A program made the position numbers and the translations under genes. From Streptomyces sp. NBC_01335 (GTDB lineage Bacteria > Actinomycetota > Actinomycetes > Streptomycetales > Streptomycetaceae), in NCBI RefSeq assembly GCF_035953295.1, contig NZ_CP108370.1, positions 1,488,001 through 1,552,000 of the forward strand: a stretch of 64,000 nucleotides of DNA. Direction: 5' to 3'. Below, one piece after another: positions 17,508-25,634 of the stretch (its first letter is position 1; every line of letters starts with the position of its first letter). The notes beneath the pieces are model-generated. The model was given only the letters and a program-made list of their open reading frames with translations, had not been told where the DNA came from and made no database searches.

Positions 17508-17564
17508 GTGAAGCGGCTCCGCCTCCCGCCGTGGAGCGAAGGGCAGAGGGCAAAGTCGCTTCAC
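17508..17564 (+). terminator. Possible terminator after the GntR gene
   Basis: GTGAAGCG (17508-17515) pairs with CGCTTCAC (17557-17564), and an inner GCTCC/GGAGC stem (17516-17520, 17533-17537) adds structure. It lies between the convergent GntR and FG-GAP genes. Confidence 0.5.
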
Positions 17565-17628
17565 AGCGCGCCCGGAGGCCGGAGCAGGCGTGGTGCGCCT
17601 TCCGGAGCCGGGTGCGGGGACCCGAGGG

Positions 17629-19389
17629 TCAGACCAGGTCGGGGTACTGGTTCCAGCCCCCGGTGCCGATCTGGACCCGGGCCTTGAACGGGGTCTTGGC
17701 GACGCCGGTACCCGCGTAGAAGAACAACTCGCCCTTGGAGTTGGACGCCAGGAGGTCGCCGATGCCGTCCCCGTTGATGTCCCCCGGAGCCGCGAGGTTG
17801 GAGTACTGGCTCCAGCCCGCACCGCCCACCTGGACACGGGCACCGAACGGGGTGGCCGCCTTGCCGGTGCCGGCGTAGAAGAACAGCCCGGCGGAGCTGC
17901 GGGCGATGAGGTCCGCCCGGCCGTCGCGGTTGAAGTCACCCGCGCCGACCAGCCTGTTGTACTGGCTCCAGCCGCTGCCGCCGACCTGGACACGGCCCGG
18001 CAATTCGAGGCCGTCGCCCTTGCCCGCGTAGAGGTACAACGCGGTCGAACTGCGGGCGATCAGGTCGCTCTTGCCGTCTCCGGTGAGGTCACCCGGACCG
18101 ACGACCAGGTTGTAGGACTTCGAACCGGGCGAGATGACGAAATCTTCCTGCGCGTAGTCAGCCGTGTTGTACAGGCTGCCGTCGTACAGGTCGTGCAGGA
18201 TCAGGTCGGAGTACCCGTCCGAGCGCAGGGCGACGCTGTGCACGAGACGGTTCTCGGAACGGCTCCAGCCCGAGCCGATGAGGTTCTTCACCGACAGCTT
18301 CCCGAGGCCGGTGCCCTCGTACGAGTACAGGGTGCCGCCGGCGGTCCGGGCGTAGACCCCGGACTTGCCGAATGCCTGCATGGCGCCGGCGCCCGCGAAC
18401 TGGCCGACCCTGTTCCAGCCGGAGGCGAGGGTCTCCCGGGCCTGGAAGGTACCGGTCCCCTTGCCGTCGTAGTAGTACAGCTTGCCGTCGTAGCCCCGGG
18501 CCATGAGGTCGGCGGTGCCGTTGCCGTCGTAGTCGCTACCGCCGACCAGCTGGTTGTACTGCAGCCAGCCGGTGCCGCCGATCTGGATCTGGGTCTTGAA
18601 CGGGTATCCGGTGACCTTGCCGTTTCCGGGGTAGACGAAGAGCCCGGTGGCGTTACGGGCCACCAGGTCGGCGATGCCGTCGCCGGTGAGGTCGTCCGCG
18701 CCGACCAGCTGGTCGAACTGGCTCCAGCCGGTGCCGCCGACCTGGATGCCCTTGCCGAAGTTGGTCCCGGTGCCGGGGAAGAGGAAGAGTCCAGCAGTGC
18801 TGCGGGCGAGCAGGTCGGGCTTGCCGTCACCGTTCAGGTCACCGGGGACGATCAGCTTGTTGTACGCCTGCCAGCCGGTGCTCAGCGTGGTGTACGAGGT
18901 CAGGCCACCCGCCTTTGTCGCCTTCGCGCCGTTGTGGAGCCGGAGAGCGCCGGTGACCGTGAGGGTCAGCAGGTCGGGCTTGCCGTCGCCTGACATGTCG
19001 CCCGGCAGCATCAGGTCCTTGACCTGCGAGCTCTCCGAGGGAATGACAGCCACCGGGCCGTTCGCTCCCTCGACGTACACCTCGCCCCAGTCCTCGCGGT
19101 AGGCGAGGTCTCCGGCGCCGTCGCCGTCGAAGTCGGCGCGCGCCGCCGCCATGGTCACTACCGCGGAACGGGCCATCGCACTGTTCGGCCCGGGTGTTAC
19201 CGCGTCCTCACCGCCCGGCACCGTGAAGGCCGGGTACTCGGCGGTGGCGCCTTGCGCTCCGGCGTTGCTTCCCGCCGCGTGTGCGGTGATCGTCATCGAA
19301 CCGCTGACCAGCAGACCGGCGCAGACGACCGCCGCCGACGCAGCGATCTTCCGGGACCGCCGGGCCCCGGGTATTGCGGAGTTGGGCAT
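17629..19389 (-). CDS. Secreted FG-GAP/VCBS repeat protein
   Basis: This 586-residue protein starts at an ATG preceded by AGGAGGCAG. A signal peptide (RRSRKIAASAAVVCAGLLVS ... AHA) directs secretion. The mature part is built of about eight repeats of roughly 50 residues, each with a calcium-loop motif such as DFDGDGAGDLAY, DLNGDGKPDLLAR or DINGDGIGDLLA, then YxG(T/K)G and GxGWxQYxxLV. These are FG-GAP/VCBS blades that fold into an extracellular beta-propeller. One or two middle blades (around GKSGVYARTAG) have lost the DxDGDG loop. No enzymatic domain is seen, so it may bind carbohydrate or protein. It stands alone, with long flanking intergenic regions. Confidence 0.9.
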   Translation of the reverse strand: MPNSAIPGARRSRKIAASAAVVCAGLLVSGSMTITAHAAGSNAGAQGATAEYPAFTVPGGEDAVTPGPNSAMARSAVVTMAAARADFDGDGAGDLAYREDWGEVYVEGANGPVAVIPSESSQVKDLMLPGDMSGDGKPDLLTLTVTGALRLHNGAKATKAGGLTSYTTLSTGWQAYNKLIVPGDLNGDGKPDLLARSTAGLFLFPGTGTNFGKGIQVGGTGWSQFDQLVGADDLTGDGIADLVARNATGLFVYPGNGKVTGYPFKTQIQIGGTGWLQYNQLVGGSDYDGNGTADLMARGYDGKLYYYDGKGTGTFQARETLASGWNRVGQFAGAGAMQAFGKSGVYARTAGGTLYSYEGTGLGKLSVKNLIGSGWSRSENRLVHSVALRSDGYSDLILHDLYDGSLYNTADYAQEDFVISPGSKSYNLVVGPGDLTGDGKSDLIARSSTALYLYAGKGDGLELPGRVQVGGSGWSQYNRLVGAGDFNRDGRADLIARSSAGLFFYAGTGKAATPFGARVQVGGAGWSQYSNLAAPGDINGDGIGDLLASNSKGELFFYAGTGVAKTPFKARVQIGTGGWNQYPDLV

Positions 19390-19757
19390 TCTGCCTCCTG
19401 TGGAAAAGACGGCTCCACGGAGAGCGGCGCGCGTGCCGGAGCCGGCTCACGCGAGTGCGGTATCGGATGCACGACGTCGTCGACGTGCCTTCGGTGTCGG
19501 TCAGGACACCGGCGCACGGCATGACGGACCAGAACCCCCCACCAGCGGTGGCGCCCCTCCCCAGGGTCGTGCAGTAGATCTATCCCCACCAGGGCCCATC
19601 AGGCAAGTTCCCACCGTCCGCCCCCCGCTCGGCTACGCGCCTGTGCCCAGGCCCCAACCGTCTGCCGACGCGGGAGAGGGAACATCGGCGCCGGTCCGGC
19701 CGAGGAGACAGCGGGTACGGACCTTCTGCTCCTCGGACCGGGGCACCGCAGGGTCGA

Positions 19758-19925
19758 CTAGGGCGTGTCTGACAATTCGCGTCGGATCAGCGGGCGGTGT
19801 CCGGTGCGGTGCATCGCAAGGCGGAGGACCGCCCGAGTACTGGATGTACTCGGGCGGTCCGACAACGCCGCGAGGTGCCGTGCCGGGCGCCGACCGCCCG
19901 ACGGGAATTGTCAGACACGGCCTAG
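19758..19925. mobile_element. MITE-like palindromic element 1
   Basis: About 168 bases with 21-base terminal inverted repeats (20 of 21 matching) that begin CTAGGGCGTGTCTGAC and end with the complement. CTAG lies at both ends. The centre is a perfect 15-bp hairpin (19826-19840 with 19846-19860, loop TGGAT). There is no transposase gene inside, as expected of a non-autonomous element. CTAG-type flanks fit IS5-superfamily target preference (YTAR), which is an inference. Confidence 0.7.
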
Positions 19926-20075
19926 GGCGTGTGTCGAAAGTAGCGCCGTCCGGTGCGTGCGATCGCACGGCGGAGGGTCGCCCCGATACTGGACGTATCG
20001 GGGCGATCCCGACAACGCGGCAAGCGTGCGTGCCGGGCGTCGCCGGACAGGCGGGACTTTCGACACACGCCCTGG
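19922..20075. mobile_element. MITE-like palindromic element 2
   Basis: About 150 bases, sharing the CTAG at its left end with element 1. Perfect 18-base terminal inverted repeats AGGGCGTGTGTCGAAAGT lie at 19924-19941 and, as the complement, at 20056-20073. The interior has the same layout as element 1, including a 15-bp hairpin (19975-19989 with 19995-20009, loop TGGAC). It differs from element 1 by compensatory base-pair changes. The terminal repeats differ after GGGCGTGT, so these are two subfamilies rather than a recent duplication. Confidence 0.7.
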
Positions 20076-20416
20076 GCCGCGGCGGCACGGGCAGCGCGGA
20101 CCGGGCGCCCGGCGGGGAGGGAGCCGGGCGCGCCGCCGTACGTCCGGGCGCGTCACCTTACGTCCGGGTTGCGTCAGCCGTTCGTCGGAGCCCTTCGGTT
20201 AACCTCGTGCGCCCTTCGACCGGGTCGCCGCGTCCGCATCCGACGGGTGCCGCCATGCGCCCCGGGGAGGACGGGAGGGCAGGCGGCACCACCGGCATCA
20301 GGACATCGGAGCAGGGACATCAGGGCAGAGCGATCTCCCGGGCCGACCCGCGCGAGGGCCGACCCGGTGGCGGCCGGGCCTGAGGCGGCCGGGCCGGTCG
20401 TGGCAGGGCCGACCCG

Positions 20417-20680
20417 TCAGTGGCGGCTGCCGAAGAGCGAGCGCCGCAGTCTCCGCAGCGGGGCGAAGAGCGACACGCGGGCGCTCTTGCTGCCGTGGCG
20501 GTGCGCGGCGTCGCGCGAGGTCAGCTCGCGCATCAGCAGCGTCGCCTCGGCCGCTTCGCGCTGCGGGACGGCAGGGCCGCCGAGCACCGCGAGATGGCGG
20601 TCGAGCCGCGAACTGGTCGCACTGCTTCCACATGTGATGGCAGGCACGCGCGGCCTGCTGCGGACCGTTATCTGTTCCAT
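20417..20680 (-). CDS. Small conserved protein of unknown function
   Basis: The ATG at 20680 (MEQITVRSRPRVPAITCG) follows GGGGAGTG, giving 87 residues. The protein is basic, with no signal peptide or membrane span, and ends in an Arg/Leu-rich helix (FAPLRRLRRSLFGSR) that could be amphipathic. I believe related short proteins occur in other Streptomyces, but I know of no function. Codon bias and ribosome site support it as real. It is divergent from the DUF5925/AAA ATPase gene. Confidence 0.65.
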   Translation of the reverse strand: MEQITVRSRPRVPAITCGSSATSSRLDRHLAVLGGPAVPQREAAEATLLMRELTSRDAAHRHGSKSARVSLFAPLRRLRRSLFGSRH

Positions 20681-20970
20681 GTCACTCCCCACCCGTACGA
20701 GGGCACCCGGTGCGGGCAGGTTAACCCTATCGCTCCGCGAGGACACACGCGTATCCCGGGCGCAGGATTACGTACACGCATGCGGTGGTTGACGGTGCGT
20801 CACGCGATTCGCCTGATACGGGAGGGACTTGGAGAATTCGTGTAGCTCCCGTGCCCGCCCACGCCCTCCCCCGCAGGACCCCTGCACCTGGCGCACTCCA
20901 CCGGGACGAGGGACCATGCCCGCCGGGGAAACCCGGTGCGCCGGGCCGCACGTTGGCGGATCATGGGCGC

Positions 20971-22065
20971 ATGTCTGCCAACCTCGAGTCCGCGCTGCCG
21001 ATCCGGCTCACCGTCGACGACAGCGACTCCCCCTCCGACGTGATGGACTCGCTGTTCCTCGGCCGTTTCACGACGGGCGAGCAACCGTACGCGCACAGCT
21101 GCTCGCTGGAGCGCGTCAAGCCGGACAAGACACTCATGCCGCCGGACGCCACCGTGGTACGGACCGCCCGCGAGGACAACCGGAGCGCGACCCTCGCCGA
21201 GGGCGAGGGCTGGACCCTGCTCGCGCGCCGGTGGAGCCGGGGCGCCGACGTCAACGTGACCGCGACCAGTGCCGAGCTGGCGGAGCGGGTCCTCAAGGAG
21301 GCGACGGACGGCGTCCAGGACGAGCCCGAACCCCAGCCCGAAGACGTGAGCATGGGGTTCTGGTACGTCTCGCCGCAGCGCGGGCCGCACCGCACCACGC
21401 GCCAGATCTCCGCGGGCACCTGGGACCAGGTCCGCCCCAACTACTCGGCGCGGGTGGCCGGGGCGATGGACGGGCTGATGAAGGTCACCCCGGACGACAT
21501 CTCCGGCCGGCTCCTGCTGCTGCACGGCCCGCCCGGGACCGGGAAGACCTCGGCGCTGCGGACGCTGGCCCGCGCCTGGCGCGACTGGTGCCAGGTGGAC
21601 TGCGTCCTGGACCCGGAGCGCCTCTTCAACGACGTCGGCTATCTGATGGACATCGCGATCGGCGAGGACGACGGCTCCGGGAAGGGGCGGTGGCGGCTGC
21701 TGCTCCTGGAGGACTGCGACGAACTCATCCGGGGCGAGGCCAAGCACACGGCGGGTCAGGCGCTCTCCCGGCTGCTCAACCTGACCGACGGCCTGCTCGG
21801 CCAGGGCCGGAACGTCCTGGTGGCGGTCACCACCAACGAGGACCTGGAGCGGCTGCACCCGGCGGTCGTCCGGCCCGGCCGCTGCCTGGCCCGGATCGAG
21901 GTCGGCCCGCTGAGCAGGCCCGAGGCGGTGTCCTGGCTGGGTACGGACGAGGGCGTCGGCCGCGAAGGGGCGACCCTGGCCGAACTGTTCGCGCTGCGCC
22001 GGGGCAGCGGCCCGGCCTCCGTACCGAAGCAGGACGCGGGCGCGGAGGCGGGCCTGTACCTGTGA
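20971..22065 (+). CDS. DUF5925 / AAA-family ATPase
   Basis: This 364-residue protein starts at ATG 20971 (MSANLESALP). Residues 1-125 are a DUF5925-type N-terminal region. Residues about 140-330 are an AAA ATPase core: Walker A HGPPGTGKTSALR (near residue 188), Walker B LLLLEDCDELI, sensor-1 VAVTTNEDLERLHPAV and the arginine-finger region VVRPGRCLARIEV. This resembles the single AAA modules of remodelling ATPases (ClpX/FtsH/Bcs1 style), which form rings on protein substrates. The partner is unknown. Its nearest rightward neighbour, the YtrA-type regulator, is convergent, so it is probably monocistronic. Confidence 0.88.
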   Translation: MSANLESALPIRLTVDDSDSPSDVMDSLFLGRFTTGEQPYAHSCSLERVKPDKTLMPPDATVVRTAREDNRSATLAEGEGWTLLARRWSRGADVNVTATSAELAERVLKEATDGVQDEPEPQPEDVSMGFWYVSPQRGPHRTTRQISAGTWDQVRPNYSARVAGAMDGLMKVTPDDISGRLLLLHGPPGTGKTSALRTLARAWRDWCQVDCVLDPERLFNDVGYLMDIAIGEDDGSGKGRWRLLLLEDCDELIRGEAKHTAGQALSRLLNLTDGLLGQGRNVLVAVTTNEDLERLHPAVVRPGRCLARIEVGPLSRPEAVSWLGTDEGVGREGATLAELFALRRGSGPASVPKQDAGAEAGLYL

Positions 22066-22113
22066 GCGGTGCGCGGCGGACCCGGGCGCGGCCTGCCGCG
22101 TGACGCCGCGCCC

Positions 22114-22488
22114 TCACCCCTCGTAGGCCGCCCGCAGCGCGTCCTCGGCGAGGGCGCGGGCGTCGGCGCGGGAGAGGCCGAGGCGCCTGGCCTCGTCCGC
22201 GTACGCCTGCGCGGCGGTCGCGGCCCTGCGGTCCGCAGCGTCGCCGGCCGCCGCGACGAAGGTGCCGTTGCGGCCACGGGTCTCGATGACGCCGTCGGCC
22301 TCCAGGGCGCGGTAGGACTTGGCCACCGTGTTGGCGGCCAGGCCGAGCTCTTCGGCGAGCCCGCGCACGGTCGGCAGCCGGTACCCGACCGGCAGCGCGC
22401 CCGAGCGGGCCTGTTCGGAGATCTGCGCGCGCAGTTGCTCGTACGGGGCGGTGCCGGTGTCCGGGTCGATCACGATCGTCAGAGTCAC
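22114..22488 (-). CDS. GntR family regulator, YtrA subfamily
   Basis: The GTG at 22488 gives a 124-residue protein, the usual YtrA length; the longer open frame upstream lacks a ribosome site. It begins VTLTIVIDPDTGTAPYEQL, then the winged helix LPVGYRLPTVRGLAEELGLA and NTVAKSYRALEADGVIETRG with the wing GRNGTFVA, and ends in a short helical dimerisation tail. YtrA proteins usually repress ABC transporter operons, but none is adjacent. A perfect 15-base palindrome (22490-22504) begins two bases upstream of the start codon, so autoregulation is likely and the mRNA may be nearly leaderless. Confidence 0.85.
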   Translation of the reverse strand: MTLTIVIDPDTGTAPYEQLRAQISEQARSGALPVGYRLPTVRGLAEELGLAANTVAKSYRALEADGVIETRGRNGTFVAAAGDAADRRAATAAQAYADEARRLGLSRADARALAEDALRAAYEG

Positions 22489-22489
22489 G

Positions 22490-22504
22490 GTGCAGATTCT
22501 GCAC
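22490..22504 (-). promoter_or_regulatory. Palindromic operator at the YtrA-type gene start
   Basis: GTGCAGATTCTGCAC is a perfect dyad (7-base arms, one central base) directly upstream of the GTG start. GntR regulators commonly bind such palindromes, and binding here would block transcription start. Confidence 0.55.
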
Positions 22505-22645
22505 CTCCCGCCCGAAAACCCGGAGGCGGCCCGTCGATTCCCCCACGTAGGGTCGGTCCCGCCCACGCGCCCCTCCCCTGGGAGAGGGCTGCGCCATCGA
22601 CGCCTGGCCGGTCCGGCCACCAGGCACGCGCGACGGAGGTACGCC

Positions 22646-23203
22646 ATGTCCGCACACCCGGCATCACCCACCGACGGAGCCGACGATGGGGCGGGCAACG
22701 GCACCGCCGAGGCGACCCGTGAGGTGACCGTCGTCCTGACCAAGGCCGGGCGGACCAAGATCCGCTACCCGGCCCGCAGGCTGGCCGACGACGGCAGCCG
22801 GGTGACCGTCCTCGCCCCGTGGGCCGCCCCCGGGGTACGGGACTTCGGCTTCGTCACGTTCGCGCCGGGTGACGTCTTCACCGAGCACTACTGGCGCGAC
22901 CGGTGGTACGCGGTGAAGGAAGTCCGTACGGGCGAGGGCCTGTTGAAGGGCTGGTACTGCGACATCACCCGCCCCTGCACCGTCACCGGCGACGAAGTGC
23001 GGGTGGAGGATCTGGACTTGGACCTCTGGGTCTCCGCGGATGCTTCGGAGGTCCTGCGCCTGGACGAGGACGAGTTCGCGGAGAGCGGGCTCGCCGAACG
23101 CGATCCGGCGGCGGCCGCGACGGCCGTCGACGCCCTGGACGCACTCGAACGCCTCGCCCTCGCCGGCCGGCTCCCGGACCTGCTCGCACCCGCCGGCGCG
23201 TGA
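22646..23203 (+). CDS. DUF402 domain protein
   Basis: The ATG at 22646 follows CGGAGGT, giving 185 residues. After a disordered N-terminus, a DUF402 fold is visible: VTVLAPWAAPGVRDFGF, DVFTEHYWRDRWYAVKEVR, LKGWYCDITRPCTVTGDEV and VEDLDLDLWVSADASEVLRLDEDEF. DUF402 proteins include metal-dependent nucleoside di/triphosphatases and FomD, which hydrolyses a nucleotidyl phosphonate; the paired acidic residues in WYCDI, DLDLD and DEDEF fit the metal site. Substrate unknown. A VOC gene follows on the same strand at 48 bases. Confidence 0.82.
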   Translation: MSAHPASPTDGADDGAGNGTAEATREVTVVLTKAGRTKIRYPARRLADDGSRVTVLAPWAAPGVRDFGFVTFAPGDVFTEHYWRDRWYAVKEVRTGEGLLKGWYCDITRPCTVTGDEVRVEDLDLDLWVSADASEVLRLDEDEFAESGLAERDPAAAATAVDALDALERLALAGRLPDLLAPAGA

Positions 23204-23251
23204 CCTCCGCCCCGTCCCGACCACACGCACACGCACACCGAGGACGCACCG

Positions 23252-23716
23252 ATGCCCGCGCACCTGAGACTGACCTCGATCGCACTCGACTGCCCCGACC
23301 CGCTCGCGCTGGCCGCCTTCTACCAGCAGGCCACCGGATACCCCCTCCACCCCAGGTCCACCGCCGAGTTCGCCGGTCTGACCCGCGAGGGCGGACTCGG
23401 CATCGGCTTCCAGAAGGTGGACGGTCACCGGGCTCCGAAGTGGCCGGGCGACGGGACCGCGCCGCAGCAGGCGCATCTGGACTTCGACGTCGACGACCTC
23501 GACGAGGCGGAGGCCATGCTCCTGGAACTGGGCGCGGCGAAGCCCGAGTTCCAGCCGAACAGTGCCCGGTGGCGAGTCCTCACCGACCCGGCGGGCCACC
23601 CCTTCTGCATCGTCGCCCGCCGAGGAGACTCCCCCGGGGAGACGCCCGCCGGGGAGAAGGCCGCGGAGGAGACACCCGTGGAGAAGAAGGGCGCCGAGGA
23701 CGCGTCTGCCGCATAG
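23252..23716 (+). CDS. VOC/glyoxalase-like protein
   Basis: This 154-residue protein has one vicinal-oxygen-chelate module in two halves: LTSIALDCPDPLALAAFYQQ ... TGYPL at the N-terminus, and AHLDFDVDDLDEAEAMLLEL ... WRVLTDPAGHPFCIV at residues about 75-125. The second half has the usual DPAGHPFCI ending. The last 25 residues are a charged Glu/Lys/Ala tail. VOC proteins include dioxygenases, glyoxalases and antibiotic-binding proteins, so the role cannot be specified. It is probably in one transcript with the DUF402 gene and convergent with the methyltransferase-Nudix-VOC gene. Confidence 0.8.
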   Translation: MPAHLRLTSIALDCPDPLALAAFYQQATGYPLHPRSTAEFAGLTREGGLGIGFQKVDGHRAPKWPGDGTAPQQAHLDFDVDDLDEAEAMLLELGAAKPEFQPNSARWRVLTDPAGHPFCIVARRGDSPGETPAGEKAAEETPVEKKGAEDASAA

Positions 23717-23777
23717 CCGAATGGAATGGACGCCTGCCGGGGACGCGTCCGCCGAGGTGTCGCCCATCGAGCACGCG

Positions 23778-25328
23778 TCAGACGGCGGGGACTTCCCTCC
23801 CGGTCGCCGGTTCGCCGGCGCACGGCGCGGGTGCCTCGCGGGCGGGGCCGCCGGCCACGAGTTCGACCTCGAAGCCCGCGTCGTTCTCCAGGTAGGCGGC
23901 CCGGTGCCCTTCGCCTCCCGCGTAGGGGTGCCGGTCGGCGAAGAGCAGGCGCCAGCCGTGGTCGGGGGCCTCTGCCGCGAGCGCGTCGAGCGCCTCCCGG
24001 TCCTCGACGTGGAACGCCAGGTGGTTGAGGCCGGGGCGGAGGCGGTCGTGGGTCCGCGCGACGGCGTCCGGCGACTCCTCGATCACGACGTAGCTGTCGC
24101 CGCGCCGCCAGCTGCGGCCGTGGGACCAGCGCTGGTACGGCAGGTGGCCCAGCCGGCCGAGCAGCCAGTCCCAGCCGGGTGCGGCGGCCGCCAGGTCGGA
24201 GACCCAGAGCTCGATGTGGTGCACCCGTCCGGTGCCGGCCCCGGCGGACGGCAGCGGGACGGCGCGGCGCGGGACGGCGGGGTCGTGGGCGACCGGGTCG
24301 CCGTCCTCGTGCCAGTGGATCAGGAAGCGTTCGCCGGACCGGTATCCGTCGAGACCGGCCCGGCAGTACGCGACCATGTCCTCGGGCAGCGCGTCCAGCC
24401 GGTACCAGTCCAGCTCCGAGCATTTGTCGGGCTCCGCGTTGTACGGCGCCCGCTCGGGGTCGTACTCCGCTTCGAAGAACCAGCCGGTGCGCGGGCTGCC
24501 GCCGGGGCCCCGGTGGTGCATGACGAGCGCGACCCGCAGCTCTTCCGGCTGGAGGGTGACGCCGATCTCCTCGGCCGCCTCGCGGACCATCGCCTCGCGC
24601 ACGTCCTCCCCGTCCTCCAGGTGGCCGGAGGGCAGGTGGAGGAGGCCGTCGGCGTACCCGGTGCCGGCCCGGCGGGCGAGCAGCACCCGGGGGCCGCGCC
24701 GGAGGATCAGGTGGATGTCGACGACCTCGGTGTGGCGGTACCGGGGTTCGGCGCGGGCCACGACGGCGTACCGCTCGTCGTCCACGTCCTTGCCCCAGAG
24801 GCGGGAGTCCTCGGAGAGCGGTTCGTGGTGGACCCGCTCGGTGTGCGGGGCGAGCAGGGCGGTGAGCAGTGCGGCGGAGACGCCCACCCCGTTCCACACC
24901 CCTTCGATCAGGACGAGCCGCCCGCCGGGCTTCAGCAGGCCGACCCAGGTCGCCAGGGCGGCCTCCGGGTCGGGCAGCGCCCACAGGACGTGCCTGACCA
25001 GCACGACGTCGAACCGCCGGTTGCCCACGGGCGGCCGGGCGGCGTCTCCGATCAGCACCTCGGAGCCGGTGCCGGCGAGTTTGTCGCGGGCCTGCGCGAC
25101 CATGCGGGGCGACTGGTCGACGCCGGTGACCCGGTGACCCTGACCCGCGGCGAGCAGGGAGAGGCTGCCGGTGCCGCAGCCGAGGTCGAGGATCTCGCAG
25201 GAGGTGACGGGGAGCCAGTTCTGCAGGCGCTGCGCCCAGGCGTCGCGTACGACGGGGTCGAGCAGTCCGTGGTCGGGTTCTTCGTCGAAGGAGTCGGCGG
25301 CCTCGTCCCAGTAACTGATCGTCGTCAT
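23778..25328 (-). CDS. Trifunctional methyltransferase / Nudix hydrolase / VOC protein
   Basis: From the ATG at 25328 (MTTISYWDEAADSF; an alternative ATG lies at 25337) this is 516 residues with three domains in one continuous frame. Residues about 1-210 are a class I SAM methyltransferase (ILDLGCGTGSLSLLAA, VTGVDQSPRM, LVRHVLWALPDPEAAL, KPGGRLVLIEG). Residues about 228-370 are a Nudix hydrolase with box GHLEDGED ... REAAEEIGV. Residues about 385-505 are a VOC domain (VHHIELWVSDLAAAAPGWDW, GLNHLAFHVEDREALDAL, GFEVELVA). I find no stop or frameshift at the joins. The substrates are unknown; fusion suggests sequential acts on one small molecule or nucleotide damage product. Confidence 0.9.
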   Translation of the reverse strand: MTTISYWDEAADSFDEEPDHGLLDPVVRDAWAQRLQNWLPVTSCEILDLGCGTGSLSLLAAGQGHRVTGVDQSPRMVAQARDKLAGTGSEVLIGDAARPPVGNRRFDVVLVRHVLWALPDPEAALATWVGLLKPGGRLVLIEGVWNGVGVSAALLTALLAPHTERVHHEPLSEDSRLWGKDVDDERYAVVARAEPRYRHTEVVDIHLILRRGPRVLLARRAGTGYADGLLHLPSGHLEDGEDVREAMVREAAEEIGVTLQPEELRVALVMHHRGPGGSPRTGWFFEAEYDPERAPYNAEPDKCSELDWYRLDALPEDMVAYCRAGLDGYRSGERFLIHWHEDGDPVAHDPAVPRRAVPLPSAGAGTGRVHHIELWVSDLAAAAPGWDWLLGRLGHLPYQRWSHGRSWRRGDSYVVIEESPDAVARTHDRLRPGLNHLAFHVEDREALDALAAEAPDHGWRLLFADRHPYAGGEGHRAAYLENDAGFEVELVAGGPAREAPAPCAGEPATGREVPAV

Positions 25329-25634
25329 GGCTTCCATGGTCCCAGCCCGTACCCGCCCCCACGGCACGGACGGTACGAATTGCGACCGACCACCGCCGCG
25401 CACGGCAAGGGTTGCGGCCGGGTGGCTCATCGGCACGAGGTTCCACGGCCTGAACTGCCGCAGGCCGGATGATCTCCCGGCCTCCCGTGGGCTCGCGGCA
25501 GCCGTACCGACCGCCGTCCCGGACCCCACGCGCCCCGCTGCCGCACCCCCGCCCCGTACGGCACCCGGCCGCGCGCAGCCCACCGGGCGCCGCCCGCCGA
25601 GTGCCGGATGCCGAGTGCCGTACGGGAACGTCGG
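25329..25634. other. Intergenic region upstream of the trifunctional gene
   Basis: About 300 bases between the trifunctional gene and the lipase stop. It presumably holds the promoter of the former. I see no clear operator, RNA or gene. Confidence 0.4.

Larger units (their letters stand above)
19390..20416. other. Long non-coding region carrying two palindromic elements
   Basis: About 1 kb without a convincing gene. The left 370 bases are the upstream region of the FG-GAP gene. Bases 19758-20075 hold two adjacent MITE-like elements. Further right, a near-repeat TACGTCCGGG occurs at 20139 and 20159. Open frames crossing the region have no ribosome site and run through the palindromes, so I treat them as shadows. 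Confidence 0.6.

Noticed and set aside
19633..20088. Protein genes crossing the palindromic elements on either strand
   Set aside because: These frames run through the inverted repeats, lack ribosome sites and mirror each other because of the palindromes.
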